In this document: piece after piece, positions 1 to 12,093 of the stretch
Layout: each line of letters opens with the position of its first letter
Position numbering within the stretch: the first letter of the stretch is position 1
Source: Clarkia xantiana subsp. parviflora
Taxonomy: Eukaryota > Streptophyta > Magnoliopsida > Myrtales > Onagraceae
Direction: 5' to 3'
Length of the DNA stretch: 64,000 bases
NCBI GenBank assembly: GCA_036873135.1
Contig: JAPTYO010000007.1
Span: 18,768,763-18,832,762, forward strand
Made by a program: the position numbers and the translations under genes
The notes under the pieces: model-generated
What the model was told of the DNA's origin: nothing
Seen by the model: the letters and a program-made list of their open reading frames with translations, nothing else
Database searches by the model: none

Positions 1-617
1 CGCTTGCAAATCATGAAATTATGATGCTCTCTCCACATTATCATTTTCTCTGTATTTGTTGTTTTCAGTGCGTTCCTCATAGGGTCATACTCTAAATTCA
101 ACAAAAATAAATTAAAAAAAACGTAAAATATTTATATCTAAACATAACATAATACATATGAATTCTATAATCCCAATCACAAATTATATGATATCGAATC
201 AGCAAGAGAAGATATAGCTATTATCAATGATTTAATTAACTTCAAAAATGAAAATTGAGAAATATAAATGATAAATATGTATAATGTAAGTATTCAAAAC
301 ATAAACAAAATATTAATGAAAATAGATACCATTCAACATACAATCAAAGTATTTACAACTTTTCGGCGTACAACAATTGACAAATCACGCGTCCATCTCC
401 ATCTGTCCTCAAAATAAAATAAATCAGCAAAACGATAATTTTGTAGTAGATATGAATTGTCAATAGAAATAAATAAAAAGAATATATGATGCTTTTATAT
501 TTAAATGTTTTAACTTCAAAAACGAAAAGGAAAACCCTATGATTCCCAGTGCCGCACGCTAAGAAATTTATAGAAGAGATTCCAGTGCCTTACGTTATTA
601 TTTTACTATATATATAA
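1..617. other. AT-rich intergenic sequence, no gene seen
   Basis: Very AT-rich, with stops in all frames. I see no gene, RNA or clear transposon end before the Helitron terminus at 618. Confidence 0.6.
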
Positions 618-3099
618 ATAGCCACTAATCCCGCGCACCGCGCGGGTAAAAATTAGAAATAAATTAAAACTAAAATAATAAGCTTTCTTAATTTGATGAA
701 TATGTAATATTATTTGAAAATTTTAATAATTTTTTTGGATATAAACTAATTAATAATAATGCATTTGTTTAATTAAATTATTTAATACTAAATATTATTT
801 AAAATATATCATAATAGTAGTGAAATAATCAACATTATATATCATTTTTATAAGACTACAAATGATATAATAAAAAATGGAAGTAATAATATTGTGTTTA
901 GCGTTAAAAAAATTTTTAAAAAAAATCGTTGCCACCTTCTAATTGAATAAATAAGAGTGTACAAAAAGAGTAGTCAATATTTATGTATATATAAATAATG
1001 TGGTATTTACACAAAATTTGAGTTAATTAATTGAAGTAGAAAAAGTGCTAGATTACAAAATAAAATAAAAATACCCCCAGTAGAATAATAATAATGCAGT
1101 AAAAGAAAATACTTGCCACCATGTAATTTCTTTAATTTGCAAACCTAGGCACCTTGTAAATTGATTTGGCCTTATCTGGGTCCCTAGCAATAACGTCGTC
1201 AATAATTATTATTGTAAAATTCCTGTGTAAGACACGATAAATGAAACCACGAACATACTTAGAAACCACGAAATGACTATACTTATGGTTTTGGAAGTTG
1301 GAAGCGTACTTTAATATTCTTTGGACTCGATGTTGCAGAGAATGAGACACTCTTTAGTGAGCTACTTGCGCATATTTATATTAAAAATATATTGTCCCTA
1401 ATATTTTAACGAATGACTATAAATTTTTAAATTTTATTTATATGGAAGATAGGAGTATATAAACTGACATATATTTTGCAAATTTTTATTTTATAAAAAA
1501 TCTAGCTAATACCGATAACTGTCTCATATATTCAATATCATTTAATACCGATTTCGCTTGTAGGTAAACACCTTTTTTTTATAGTGTGATGTGGAAGTTT
1601 CGTGTGGCACATTCCTTTGATTCTGGTGAGTTTTAAAGCTCAAAATCACGAATTACTGATTTTACCGCATATAAGTATTTAATTTAATCGAACAAAATTA
1701 AACATCACACTATATATATATATTTATTTTTTTTGCCAACACCCTTCCAAATAGTGAATCTGAAATATGAGTTGTGCACCTTCATTATATAAAGGAAAAA
1801 CGAAATTGCATATTTTTAATAATTTTTCACGGTGTAAAACCAATTAAATTCATGACTTTTTAGTGGTGTTCTGAACCACTATAACATATTGCATGATTCA
1901 CATATTATATATCTATGTTATATTGTGAAGAGTATTAAAAGTACATTATTAAGTATACACGTAAGAAAATGCTTAACTGCGTACGTACAAATATAATCTC
2001 CATGCAATAGAGGTTGGTGAGGTAAGTATCATCGATATCCATAATCCAAGCATCATTGCCATCTCGACTCTCGAGATACCTCAATCCCATCCACGTATCT
2101 TATAATCTCCTCAACAACAACACCACCGATGGAATGCCCCACACTGTTGCGGTGGGTGGGAATGCCAATTACATTGCATTGATAGACCCGCGACACATGC
2201 ATATCAAGCTCCCTTCCTCATCAGCACGTTTATGGATTAAATTTTACACCGCCATCCATCGAAGTTATGGCAATCCTGTCAATCAAGCATATAATATAAT
2301 AAAATTAATATCAATGATACATTTGTGAAAAAGAAGAGTACGTATATTATAACTATTCTTCGTTGTTTGAAAAAGAACTATAAAAAGAAGATAAAAACTA
2401 ACATTAAGATAATGTATGTGGAGAAAACTATAGCAAAACCCTAGGGCTCGATATTTGGAAGCCCACATCTTGAAACCATAGAGACCTAATGTGTATATAT
2501 ATAATAGTGTCTTGGAAGAGTTTGTTGCCGATATTTAAATATATTGAATATAATCTACCATATTATATTATCGTATAATATATTTATTTTGCAGTTATGT
2601 ATTTAGTTATTATCGTGATTGGGATAGTTACTTGATTTGAGTTCAATATTTTTTATTAATATATATTTAGTATATTGTGTAGCATTATAGTATATTTTTT
2701 TGTACTTTCTTTATTCCCTATTGTAGCATTAACGACTCTATTATGCATGTCGAACTTTTTTAGAATTATTATATAATTATATTAGTGATTAATTATTATT
2801 ATTGCTTTACTTACTATCAATGTGCTTTACTTACTTACGTGGCGGCCTGTGGTCTTCCGGAGCCAAACTGTATAGATTTACTATTTAAAATGAAACTTTT
2901 AATTAATTTGTTTCTTTAAATTGCGTAGAGACCAAATTAGGAGATAAAAATACTTCTTAATTTTCAACCAATCAATATTATGTATCTAAATTTAGAGAAC
3001 CCCTATTAAATTTTGATTAGATTAGGAAACGGTGACTACGTGGACTGTCCACGTGTCGGCCAGAGAACTTCCGATACCGAATTAATATAATATAGTAGA
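618..3099 (-). mobile_element. Non-autonomous Helitron, family A copy 1
   Basis: On the minus strand the element begins at 3099 with TCTACTATATTATATTAATT after an A. It ends near 618 with the GC-rich hairpin CCCGCGCGGTGCGCGGG (630-646), 8 bases, then CTAT followed by T. Helitrons end in a short hairpin followed by CTRR and insert between A and T. Here the last base is T rather than R, so this 3' end is probably mutated. The first 250 bases match the 5' end of copy 2 at 29274. No Rep/helicase ORF is visible, so it would depend on an autonomous relative. Short ORFs at 1132-1350 (minus) and 2056-2328 (plus) lie inside; I recognise neither, and they may be captured fragments or chance. Confidence 0.75.
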
Positions 3100-3489
3100 T
3101 ATTATATATTATTACATACCGATATATATATTAATATGTTGCCTTCTTAATATATTTTTACTATATTTTGTATTCAATATATACATATATTTTTAGGCAA
3201 AATAATAATAATATCAACATATATATTTTCGTTATATTTTGAATGATCGAATATATATATTTTATTTGCCAATAAATTATTTAATGTTGGATATCTCATA
3301 TTCAAGAAATCTATTTGTAGGGTTTGTTAAAAAAGAAATAATTCGAAGAAACTTAAGATGAAGATATTAATAAAAAAAAAATTTTGGGCCAACTATTAAT
3401 AAATTATTTAGTGTTGTATATCTCCTATAGGAGGAATATGTAGTGCCGTAGTATATATAGCATAAATTTATGTTATTACATTCTATAAA

Positions 3490-3730
3490 TATATTGCTTA
3501 CAATGCTGTATAAATAATGAATTTAAAAGGAAACTTTTAATTAATTTGTTTCTTTATTTTATGTAGAGACTAAAATAAGAGATAAAAATACTTGTTAATT
3601 TTTAATCAATCAATATTATGTATCTAAATTTAGAAAAACCTAGTAAATTAGAAAACGGTGACAGGGCAAACTATCCACGTAACAGCCAGGCCAGAGGGCT
3701 TCCGATACCGAATTAATAAAATATAGTAGA
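3490..3730 (-). repeat. Extra 5' terminus of Helitron family A
   Basis: About 240 bases repeat the 5' end of the adjacent Helitron. Read on the minus strand it starts at 3730 with TCTACTATATTTTATTAATT and continues through the same CACCGTTT and GTCTCTACATAA-type blocks. No second 3' hairpin is seen between it and 3099. It is either a solo 5' end, or the outer start of an element sharing the 3' end at 618. Confidence 0.65.
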
Positions 3731-3854
3731 TTAAATCCACTCCATTCAAAATAATATATAACATTTAAAAAAATATCATCTACATAATAATCAGAAATAA
3801 CAAATGATACCTATAACATAGGTACAGAATAAATTATTGGACACGGTACAGCAC

Positions 3855-5057
3855 CTAGAGATGGTTTAACCATGGACATAACAAAGTCTCTGTATATAGA
3901 ATTGTGTTTTGAGACATATTAAATTGGTCGTCCTTAGGTCTCCTCACGACGCCTTTGTTAATATCAACAAACATTAAAAACGCTATATCGCCAGTACCAA
4001 CTTGTAACACTAGAGCTTGGTCTTTGTTGGAGTTGTACCCGAGTGGTTGGAATTGGGATGGTTGGAATAGCCACTTGCATTGGATTTGTTCATCCTGTGC
4101 AATTATTAAATGTAGCAACTTAGTCCAACATCCGTATTCCTTCATTACCCAAACAACGTTTTTGCGAATGATGGTTAGACATCCATCAAGCCCCCCTATT
4201 CCAAGGGGTTCACCTTCAGCCCCTATGTTATCCCTACGCAAATTGTCTGGTAAAGGCACCTCCTTGAACTCCTCCACAACCGGATCGAAGCAAATTATGC
4301 TCATTAATCTCTGGCCGTCGAGCTGAATTTCCCAGTAACAAGATCCATTATCGAGCGTGACTCCAAACGAATAATACCTCCACTTTTGTGCACGATCAAC
4401 AATGGTCGAATCGGAGAGCTTCTTCCACGACATTCTTCTTAATGAAAACACGTACGTACAACCCCAGCGATTAGCTAACACGACAATCACCTTGTAGTCA
4501 TCACTAGCAGAGTCATATGTAAGCCCGGACATCACGTATTTACCACTATCAAACTCTCCAGTTTCGAAACTAGGGATCCTTTTGATTGAATTGGTGTAAG
4601 GATTCCATAGAAGAAAAAATCCGTAGCGTGATCTCCTAGAGACAGCATTGCCTGCAAAAAGCATTAAACCATTGCAACAACCGAGCACCTCCCTGTCACC
4701 ACAAATATACCTTGTCACGCTTGTTGGTAATAAAGGACATGTCGCTATATTGCCATCGCAATCCATGGCCCTCTCTACCAACCTTTCACCGCAACCAATT
4801 TTCGCCATTTTCCATACGGGTCTTTTTGCATGATGGATATGGGCTTTGTTGAAATTAGAGTCACTAAATATTAGAGAACGCCACCGTTTGCAAGTGCACG
4901 AAAATCGAACCAAAGACTCAACAGGGAGTCGCTTCAGAATTTCTTCTATCAACTCTTCAGGGAGCTGCGGCAGTTGTTTTCCTCCTTGTGTCTCTTTCAC
5001 CTTCTTCTTCTTCTTCCACATCTTCTTCTTCCACATCTGCTGCCTGTAACTTTTCAT
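3855..5057 (-). CDS. F-box protein with F-box-associated domain
   Basis: Single-exon gene of 400 residues. The F-box lies at about residues 30-75 (LPEELIEEILKRLPVESLVR, then CKRWRSLI); in plant F-box proteins this part binds SKP1 in an SCF ubiquitin ligase. Residues about 115-340 carry the F-box-associated pattern, including CNGLMLF, LWNPYTNSIKRIP, GLTYDSASDDYKVIVV and WKKLSD, which in this family presents the substrate. The target is not predictable. The N-terminus is a Lys-rich tract (MWKKKMWKKKKK) coded by a CTT/TTC microsatellite, so the real start could be a Met further in. No frameshift or stop is present. A broken relative lies at 32729-34715. The two-Helitron setting offers no operon-like context. 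Confidence 0.85.
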   Translation of the reverse strand: MKSYRQQMWKKKMWKKKKKVKETQGGKQLPQLPEELIEEILKRLPVESLVRFSCTCKRWRSLIFSDSNFNKAHIHHAKRPVWKMAKIGCGERLVERAMDCDGNIATCPLLPTSVTRYICGDREVLGCCNGLMLFAGNAVSRRSRYGFFLLWNPYTNSIKRIPSFETGEFDSGKYVMSGLTYDSASDDYKVIVVLANRWGCTYVFSLRRMSWKKLSDSTIVDRAQKWRYYSFGVTLDNGSCYWEIQLDGQRLMSIICFDPVVEEFKEVPLPDNLRRDNIGAEGEPLGIGGLDGCLTIIRKNVVWVMKEYGCWTKLLHLIIAQDEQIQCKWLFQPSQFQPLGYNSNKDQALVLQVGTGDIAFLMFVDINKGVVRRPKDDQFNMSQNTILYTETLLCPWLNHL

Positions 5058-5096
5058 ACTGAGATAGGTTGGGTTAGTTAATTCAGGTCTGCTTTC

Positions 5097-5253
5097 CCAG
5101 GAGGTTATATATATTAGTAGACATCTATAAACATATCCATTCCAGGTCTTTCAATATATATATATATATATATAGCCAGGAGGTTATATATATTAGTAGA
5201 CATCTATAAACATATCCATTCCAGGTCTTTCAATATATATATATATATATATA
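5097..5253. repeat. Perfect tandem duplication, 79-bp unit
   Basis: The block from CCAGGAGGTTATATATATTA to the TA microsatellite is present twice (5097-5175 and 5176-5253) with almost no difference. It sits just upstream of the F-box start codon and directly abuts the Helitron end at 5254, so it lies in the likely F-box promoter. Confidence 0.9.
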
Positions 5254-8200
5254 CTAGAATTTTGTGCGCCTGCGTTGCACGCGCGTCTCATATTATATAA
5301 TATATATATAAATTAAGGTTCTTATTTTTAAACAATATATATATTATATATAACATTATTATATAATTATAAAAAAAAAATTCAAGAAGTTGAACTAAAA
5401 GAAATAGATATACCAATTTTTATGCAGTGAATATACAGTAACAAGTCTTTAAATAAGAGAGGTACATATACATGTTAAAATATTGCATTAAATGGTCGAC
5501 GTATGAATATAAATGTTTATTGACCAATTGTCACAAGTTAAATTAAACAATGCCATAGTTAGATTTCAACCAAATAATTATATAATTAGTTTGAAAGTGC
5601 ACTTGTAATGTCAGTGCTAATCTCTACCAATCAATCGTACACCACGAAGCTGTCACGGATAAGTTACATAGTAGTAGCACGGTATGAACTATGAAGCCTA
5701 TATATGACCGGTCTATATCACTCATTGCATTATTTGTATTATTACACAAGGCTCAGGTCATCTCATTAATGATTAACCTCCACTATCAATATTAAGCATC
5801 ATTGAAATCCTTGAAGTTTGTTTGAACATAGTAGCCGAATGTATTAAATACTGCTTTTCACAATAATATTTTATACTTTGAAGACTTGTGGCGTGTGACC
5901 AAAGTAGTAGTTACTTGGGGTTGATGAACAAGTAATAAATATAGCCTTCGATATTGATACATGCAAAAGATAGTTTCAATGTTGATTGAATATTGAGACT
6001 TCAACCATGAAAATGAAAACACATGTTAAATAACTTCAACACAAATATTAACTTTCAATTTTGTACCATACATAAGCATCTTTTTTCTGCATGATTCAAA
6101 GGCCTTCTGCATGATTCAAAGGCCTTCACTGAAACTTGATGGATTATCCATCCATAATTGATTTTACTTCCATCCTGAAGAATGAGAAGTTAGTTTCTTT
6201 AAAGCTGAAATTCTTTGTAAGTCAATGACATTATTTAGTTTCTCAATCTTCCAATGTAGTTGCTTGTGTCATTCTGGATGAGCCTTTTCCTGCAACACTA
6301 AGTTACCAATCCGCAAGATCATCTTAGATTGCTTATAAATTTCTAGTAATAAGTAATAAAAATTGATTCAGTGTGATCTTTCCAAGTATCTTTTAGATGC
6401 TTAGGCAAGTTGTTGCTTCCAAATGTTAATGAAGCTCGATTACATTATTGATTTCTTGGGAACTCTTTACAGAGTTGGTAATAGCAACTCAATATAATAT
6501 CATGGAAAACTACTTGTAGAAAGGGGAGATATATATTAATCATTTACTAATATCCATGTAAACTACTAAAATATCTTGGAGCTAGACTGATAAAGATCAT
6601 AACATAAAATAGCATGTCTCAAGTTTGTTCTTCAACAACAAATTATTAGTTTTTAAATAGCAACAAAAAGAAATACATTTTAAAAAAAGTACACAATTTT
6701 CTAATTTAATTAATAGATTCTTTAAATGAGTTCAATGTCTATCATATGACAATATGTTTTTTAAATAACAGGTTGCTAAGTTGACCAAAGTATATATATC
6801 AGTAAAAAACTATGAGTTTCTTTCAAGGATGTTCATATTAAGACTTATGTTGATGAGTTTAAGAGAAAACTTATAGGTAATGGTGTCATATGTGTAAAGA
6901 TAGAAGGATGAAAATATGTACCCGAAGTTAAAGCGTAAAGGTCTATCTATTAAGTGGGGTTAAGGAATTTGCTACCTCGAGTGAGAGGGAGCTTGGTGAA
7001 CCATGCATGGTAACATCAATGATAGATGTAACAACCAACTAAATTAAAAAAAAACAACACATCAAACCGATCAATATAAAACTTGTACCAACAACAATAT
7101 ACTATTATTTACCTCAAACGTGCATTCTAGAGCTGTAGTTTGTAAATGTTCCATCATTCCAAAACGTAAACATTTTTTCAATTAAAACTACATCAGTTTT
7201 TTCTTTCAAAATGCATGACTGAAAACAGCTCATAAGTTGGTTACATGTAGAATCTTTTGAGGATTTGTCCCGAGTCCGAGAGGATCACTACATTATTAAT
7301 CAACTATACGATATTGAAAAGGTTTAGATTAAATAGATAGCAAATAATTTCCCAGATGAATTATTGGTGACAGTTGGTGCAGCTAATTAAACACCATATA
7401 TATCACTAAATAATGTGAAAGATGATCATCAAACAAAAACTTGGGCATTTGACGATTAAGTAGGACAAACTACTTCGTTATTTTTACTCATTCAGTAATC
7501 CAAATGCCTTGACAAAAAAAAAGTAATCAAAGGCATATTTTTCCAAGCCAGTAATAGTTAATCGAGCGCCAAAACAATTTGTAAACTTGAACTACAAACA
7601 AGTGCAGTTTTATGGGCTAATGAAGAGATAAATGAGTAAAATTCAAGTAAAGAAAGAACGAGAAACCGGTGAATAATGATTCTATATTTTGGGACAACAT
7701 GGTTGAATGTGATAGAAAATAATTGATCTATTAAGTTTTCTTCTCTTTCCAAGAAAGCCATTTATTTATACAAAAAGTGTGAATTATAAGAAATTAGTTT
7801 GTATATACAAGGAAGATCATGAACATTATAGGCACACCAGGAGATTCAGCCTGTGATTCTGATCATCATTTAAGTTTCTTTTTTATGAGAAATTAAAAGT
7901 TTAGTCAAGTACTTTATACATAAAATCAGGATCAAGTTAACACAGGTAATACAAAGATCATCTAATCCAAGAAGTTAATAAATTACATCAAAAGCATATA
8001 CATACATAAATTTTCGATTTCTGTACAGTAAGTCAGTTGGGCATTTTGTCGAGCACGTGGTGTGCATAAATGTATGGTGACCTGATTGCCTAAAGAATAT
8101 GCTATGCAGCATGAATTTCGTAAATTGGTTATAAATAAATTGGGAGAGGCATGAAGGTTAGTAGACTTACAAGAAATGGAGGATGTTTGTCGTTGGATGA

Positions 8201-8662
8201 AGGCCGGCAAGAAAAGAGTGTCAGATGAAGACCCTAGGAAGAACGATAGGCAGATATATAATGAGTTTCTTGCGATGGTGACATATAGCGTGAATTCCTT
8301 GGCGAGAAAGAAGCGTTAGATTAAACGCAGCGAAACTGTATGTTCTTTGGAAGACTTTGATAATCGGATGTCAAGCAGGCTTTGAATGTTGATGGAGCCA
8401 TAATTTAGACAAGGAGGTGTGAACTGTGAAGTACATATGAAGAAGAAGCCGCCGTTTGAAGAAGAAGCCGCCGTTTGAAGAAGAAACACATGAGATGGTT
8501 TCTGTCTGTTAAATAAATTTGTTTACGTCGTGTGATGACTATTTGTATACGGTTGAATAGGTGACTATTTAGAGGGCGGGAGAATTTTAGAGCGGGAAAG
8601 TGTGAGGACAAAATTAGAGTGAGGACATATTTAAATTTGTAGATTTTTATTTATGTAGTAGA
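5254..8662 (-). mobile_element. Candidate non-autonomous Helitron, family B
   Basis: The minus-strand 3' end is at 5254: an imperfect GC-rich hairpin (GCGCGTGCAACGCAGGCGC, about 5267-5286), a short spacer, then CTAG followed by T. A matching 5' end is proposed at 8662, where the minus strand reads TCTACTACATAAATAAAAAT after an A and then two GTCCTCAC motifs, as in family C. No Rep/helicase coding is visible. Short ORFs at 7558-8611 are unconvincing. The 3' end is well supported; pairing it with the 5' end 3.4 kb away is inference. Confidence 0.5.
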
Positions 8663-8851
8663 TATATATAGATAGATATAGATAGATATATGAACGATTA
8701 ATAATTCATGTTTATGCGTGCTCTGCAAGGAAAAACAGGACCAACAACGGCGGCTCAATCAAGGCAAGGGAATTCCAATTGGAAAGACCAAGGACAGAAT
8801 CATTTGGACATCAGGGAGGCTCGGCTCAGCTCAGGTTAGGTCAATTTAGCA

Positions 8852-9300
8852 CAGATTGAATTACAGAACTGAAAACACCCACCCAACCTAAACTACATGG
8901 AAAGGGATCTGAAAACTTACCCGTTTTCCTCGCTACCCGGAGCTTTCCGGTCCGATCTGGCTTTATAAACTCCGGAGCTTGCTGCCCGCTGTGAGCAAAC
9001 GATCACGAACGCCCTCTTCATCTGCAATTTCGGCACGGCTAGGCTCAGATTCTGCAATTTCGGCACGGCTAGGCTCAGCTTCTGCAATTTCGGCACGGCT
9101 AGGCTCAGCTTTAACAATAATTGAATAACGGAATTGGAAACACCCACCCAACCTAACCTAACATGCATAAGGGGTTTGGGGATCGGAAAACTTACCCGAT
9201 TTTCACAATCGCCGGAGCTTCCCGACCGATCTGGATTTAACAACACCGGAGCTGGGAAACGGTCGCGAAAGCCCTATTTCTGTTGCAGATCCGATTTTTT
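8852..9300 (-). repeat. Two copies of an exon-like fragment with splice donor
   Basis: Two related blocks (about 8860-8970 and 9115-9260) share ACCCACCCAACCTAA, a conserved AAAACTTACCCG, and a CGGAGCTT...GATCTGG tail. On the minus strand the conserved core reads CGG|GTAAGTTTTC, a strong 5' splice-site consensus, so these look like copies of a first exon and its donor. A third copy is at 24945-25110. I do not recognise the encoded residues. Confidence 0.55.
9021..9110. repeat. 30-bp minisatellite, three units
   Basis: Three 30-bp units start TCTGCAATTTCGGCACGGCT and continue AGGCTCAG. Being a multiple of three, the array is open in several minus-strand frames, giving a repeated peptide of the type LSLAVPKLQK that is probably not a real protein. 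Confidence 0.9.
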
Positions 9301-9955
9301 TTGCCTGAAGGGGTTCTAGACAAAATTATCTCGATATATACTAGGTTTTTTCTGATGTAGATTTTGGAAGGAGAGCTCACCTGCCCAAACCAATGCAAGT
9401 GGTCTATATTTCGATGCCGGCCCGGCCCAAACAAAATTTAGTAGGAACCACAGTTAATTTCATTTATTTATTCAAAGTGGTGTGATGGGTTGAAGCATAT
9501 AAAAGCCTCTCAATTAGGTTGGACCTAAAAAAAACTGTTGGGGTTCAATCGTTGATCCTTACGCATGGTATTAATAAGTACTTAATTATTTGTAAGGACA
9601 CGGTCACGGACTAACCAATGCTTCGTGTGAAGTGTGATGAAATGCTATAATTGGCACCACGCACCAGTGTTATCAGAACCGGACCGGAACGGCGGTCCGA
9701 TCGGGTTCGAATTGGAATCGGATCCCTTGATGGTCTGGTTTGAGTAAATTTGGAGAATGTAAGCGAACTCGGTTTGAAATTCCGATTTTCTGTGAACCGG
9801 CCAGTTCTGAGCGGACCGGGCGGTCTTTCGGTTCAATATTATCCCATTAAAACAAAAACAAAAAATCTAAGTCTACAGCCGCCTCCATTCGTCTTCACTG
9901 CCATCCCTAGCCAGAAGACTTCATCACCGGCGGGAGACAGAGCGTCACGACGGCG

Positions 9956-10135
9956 ATGAAAATCGAGAACACCGACGCGGTGGCCAACGATTTCTTGATA
10001 GCCTGCGCCATCCCCTCTGTGTCTCTGTATCTCCGGCGTCTTCTTTGGCTGTTGAGGTCAGCCAGCGACATGAAGAAGGAGATAGCAAATCCATTATCAG
10101 ATCTTGAAAAATTAGCACGTAATCTCATGCTTTAA
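9956..10135 (+). other. Short ORF inside the hAT element, possible captured fragment
   Basis: A 59-codon ORF starts MKIENTDAVANDFL and ends at TAA near 10135. The opposite strand is also open and would give MAQAIKKSLATASVFSIF with a hydrophobic stretch. The GC-rich composition differs from the surroundings. I recognise neither reading; it could be host sequence captured by the transposon. Confidence 0.3.
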
Positions 10136-10149
10136 GGAATCCTTTGGTT

Positions 10150-10293
10150 CATGGCCAGCACTTTACCCCTTACGGGCTGACCCGGTGCGAGTGGAGATTA
10201 GTCTAGGTGTGGAGCAAGCATGCTACGGGTACTGCCCTACTGATGAGGGCACCCCTAGTACCACCATGCAGGAAACCAAAAAAAAAAAAAAAA
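10150..10293 (+). mobile_element. SINE-like retroposed insertion with poly-A tail
   Basis: About 144 bases end in an A-rich tail of roughly 16 A and are flanked on both sides by TTGGTT (10144-10149 and 10294-10299), a short candidate target duplication. This is the anatomy of a retroposed short element nested in the hAT. I did not identify clear RNA polymerase III A and B boxes. Confidence 0.4.
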
Positions 10294-10505
10294 TTGGTTA
10301 CGCATAACCCTATAGCCTATGTGGAGCGATAGAGTGAAAGTTTGAGGATGTGGGTATGCAAGTTTCTGGATGGGAAGGCCACGATCTAGGGTGAGGCGTC
10401 CAAACTTTAACAGATCGGTCCGAACCGGGTCCGACCGGACGATCTGTGAATCGGAGCCCTGACCGGTCTGGTACCCGATCTGGTTCTAATAACACTGATT
10501 GGCAC

Positions 10506-12053
10506 CCTTCTGCAAAATATTAATTAAGCAACATCATGAAGTTTTAACGATATTAAAGTGTAAGTAAGTTAATGAGTAGCATTTACAGACGAAGAGTATA
10601 GAAATAGTTAATAAAAAGCATGCATAAGGTGTTAAATTTGTAATCTTCCTCAATCTTAAAAGTTGAAATAGTTGTAAGAAATATAATATCATATCAAAAT
10701 GCAGCAGAATTAGAATCGTACCTCCGGTTATGATTGTATGAATATGAACGATCCATTACCGAGAACCTGTAAAGAGAGTTTGTTAGTTTAGCGGTCTTCT
10801 GGCTTCTGCTTAACCGTATGGGACGTCTGAATGAATGACACTAACCCTTTATTTATAGGCGAAGTCAGGGACCACTAAGTAAATAATAATAACTGTATAA
10901 GTCCTCCCATCCACAAGACTTAAACTTTTAGTCCCACAAAGTTAGGATATTACACCAAATACCTTAATAAATATATGTGACATGTGGACCACCTAACGAA
11001 AAGAATATAATTTTTATATATTAGCTTGTGTCGCATAATATATTCTTACATTCTCCCACTTGGTCCCATGACACATGTATTTCATATATCAGGTGTTCTG
11101 AATTGGCCAAAATAATATTCTCCGGATTGTGGAGACCTCCCACTAATTCCTGAAATATCACATACGAGCCATGGCGGTGATACCCATTACTATATGTCGA
11201 GTACTTCCCTTCCATGAGCCACGATACATAAATAATCCAGAAATAAGCACTTAGGGAAAAACTTTATGAATGACTTGTAAAAGTCACTCCGGTCCAACCT
11301 TACATCCCGACGAAATCCTTTTACTTTATATACGCGCATCTTGATGGGATAAATCGTCATTATTCTTTGTACAAGTAAGGCATAAGAGAGAAACATACCG
11401 TAGATAGGCCTATATCCAAAATTGACCATAAAACCTGATTACTTTGGTCAGAGTGGATCAACTGTAGTCACCACTGTATTGCTATTTGAGCACCAACTTC
11501 TCTCTAAATTTGTCGATAAACATGCCTCTTAATGCTAGCTATTACTGTCACAACAGACATCTTTATATTTGTATTATTGCAGAGAATCTTTAATTGTCTA
11601 ATCTTAATATCAACACTTGAAGACCACTGTATAATTATGTTAGAGTATGTGTCATTACATTCATACAAAGAATTCAACTTATATGATAGATAAACCACGA
11701 TGGGTACTTGTTACACCTAAAAGGTGTAACCCTCCGGATGTGGTATTCTTAATATCTATTTGTGTTAGATGAATTCCATCTTATGTATATGACCACCCTC
11801 AAATAGTCAAACTGTAATCCTTGGTAAATTTGAATATCATTGACTCCCACTATCCTTCGGGAAACTCCCACTGACTTAATAATATCTATTTGACTAATGA
11901 GATTTTCAGAGGTAAAAGAGGTGACAACTATAATGAAAACTGTATTGCAAAATCTCAGATACTATTCGTAGGAGATTTACTTTATAACATGTACAACTAC
12001 TTTACCTTATTGACAATTATACAATTTATTAAGTTGCTCCATATACATCTCTC

Positions 12054-12093
<40 letters not shown>

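Larger units (their letters stand above)
9665..10497. mobile_element. Non-autonomous hAT-type element
   Basis: Terminal inverted repeats begin CAGTGTTATCAGAACC at 9665 and, read inward from 10497, CAGTGTTATTAGAACC. ATTGGCAC occurs at 9650-9657 and again right after the element at 10498-10505. That is the 8-bp target duplication expected of hAT, with 7 extra bases between left copy and left TIR. No transposase is coded. The 833-bp interior is GC-rich near both ends and holds a short ORF and a poly-A-tailed insertion. Confidence 0.75.

Noticed and set aside
3955..5049. Plus-strand ORFs opposite the F-box gene
   Set aside because: Antisense shadows of the minus-strand F-box coding sequence.
7558..8611. 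Three minus-strand ORFs of 67-75 codons
   Set aside because: Short, inside a candidate Helitron, with no recognisable motif and no splice context.
8917..9246. 109-codon minus-strand ORF with repeated LSLAVPKLQ
   Set aside because: It arises from the 30-bp minisatellite. The surrounding sequence has splice-site signals instead of a continuous gene.
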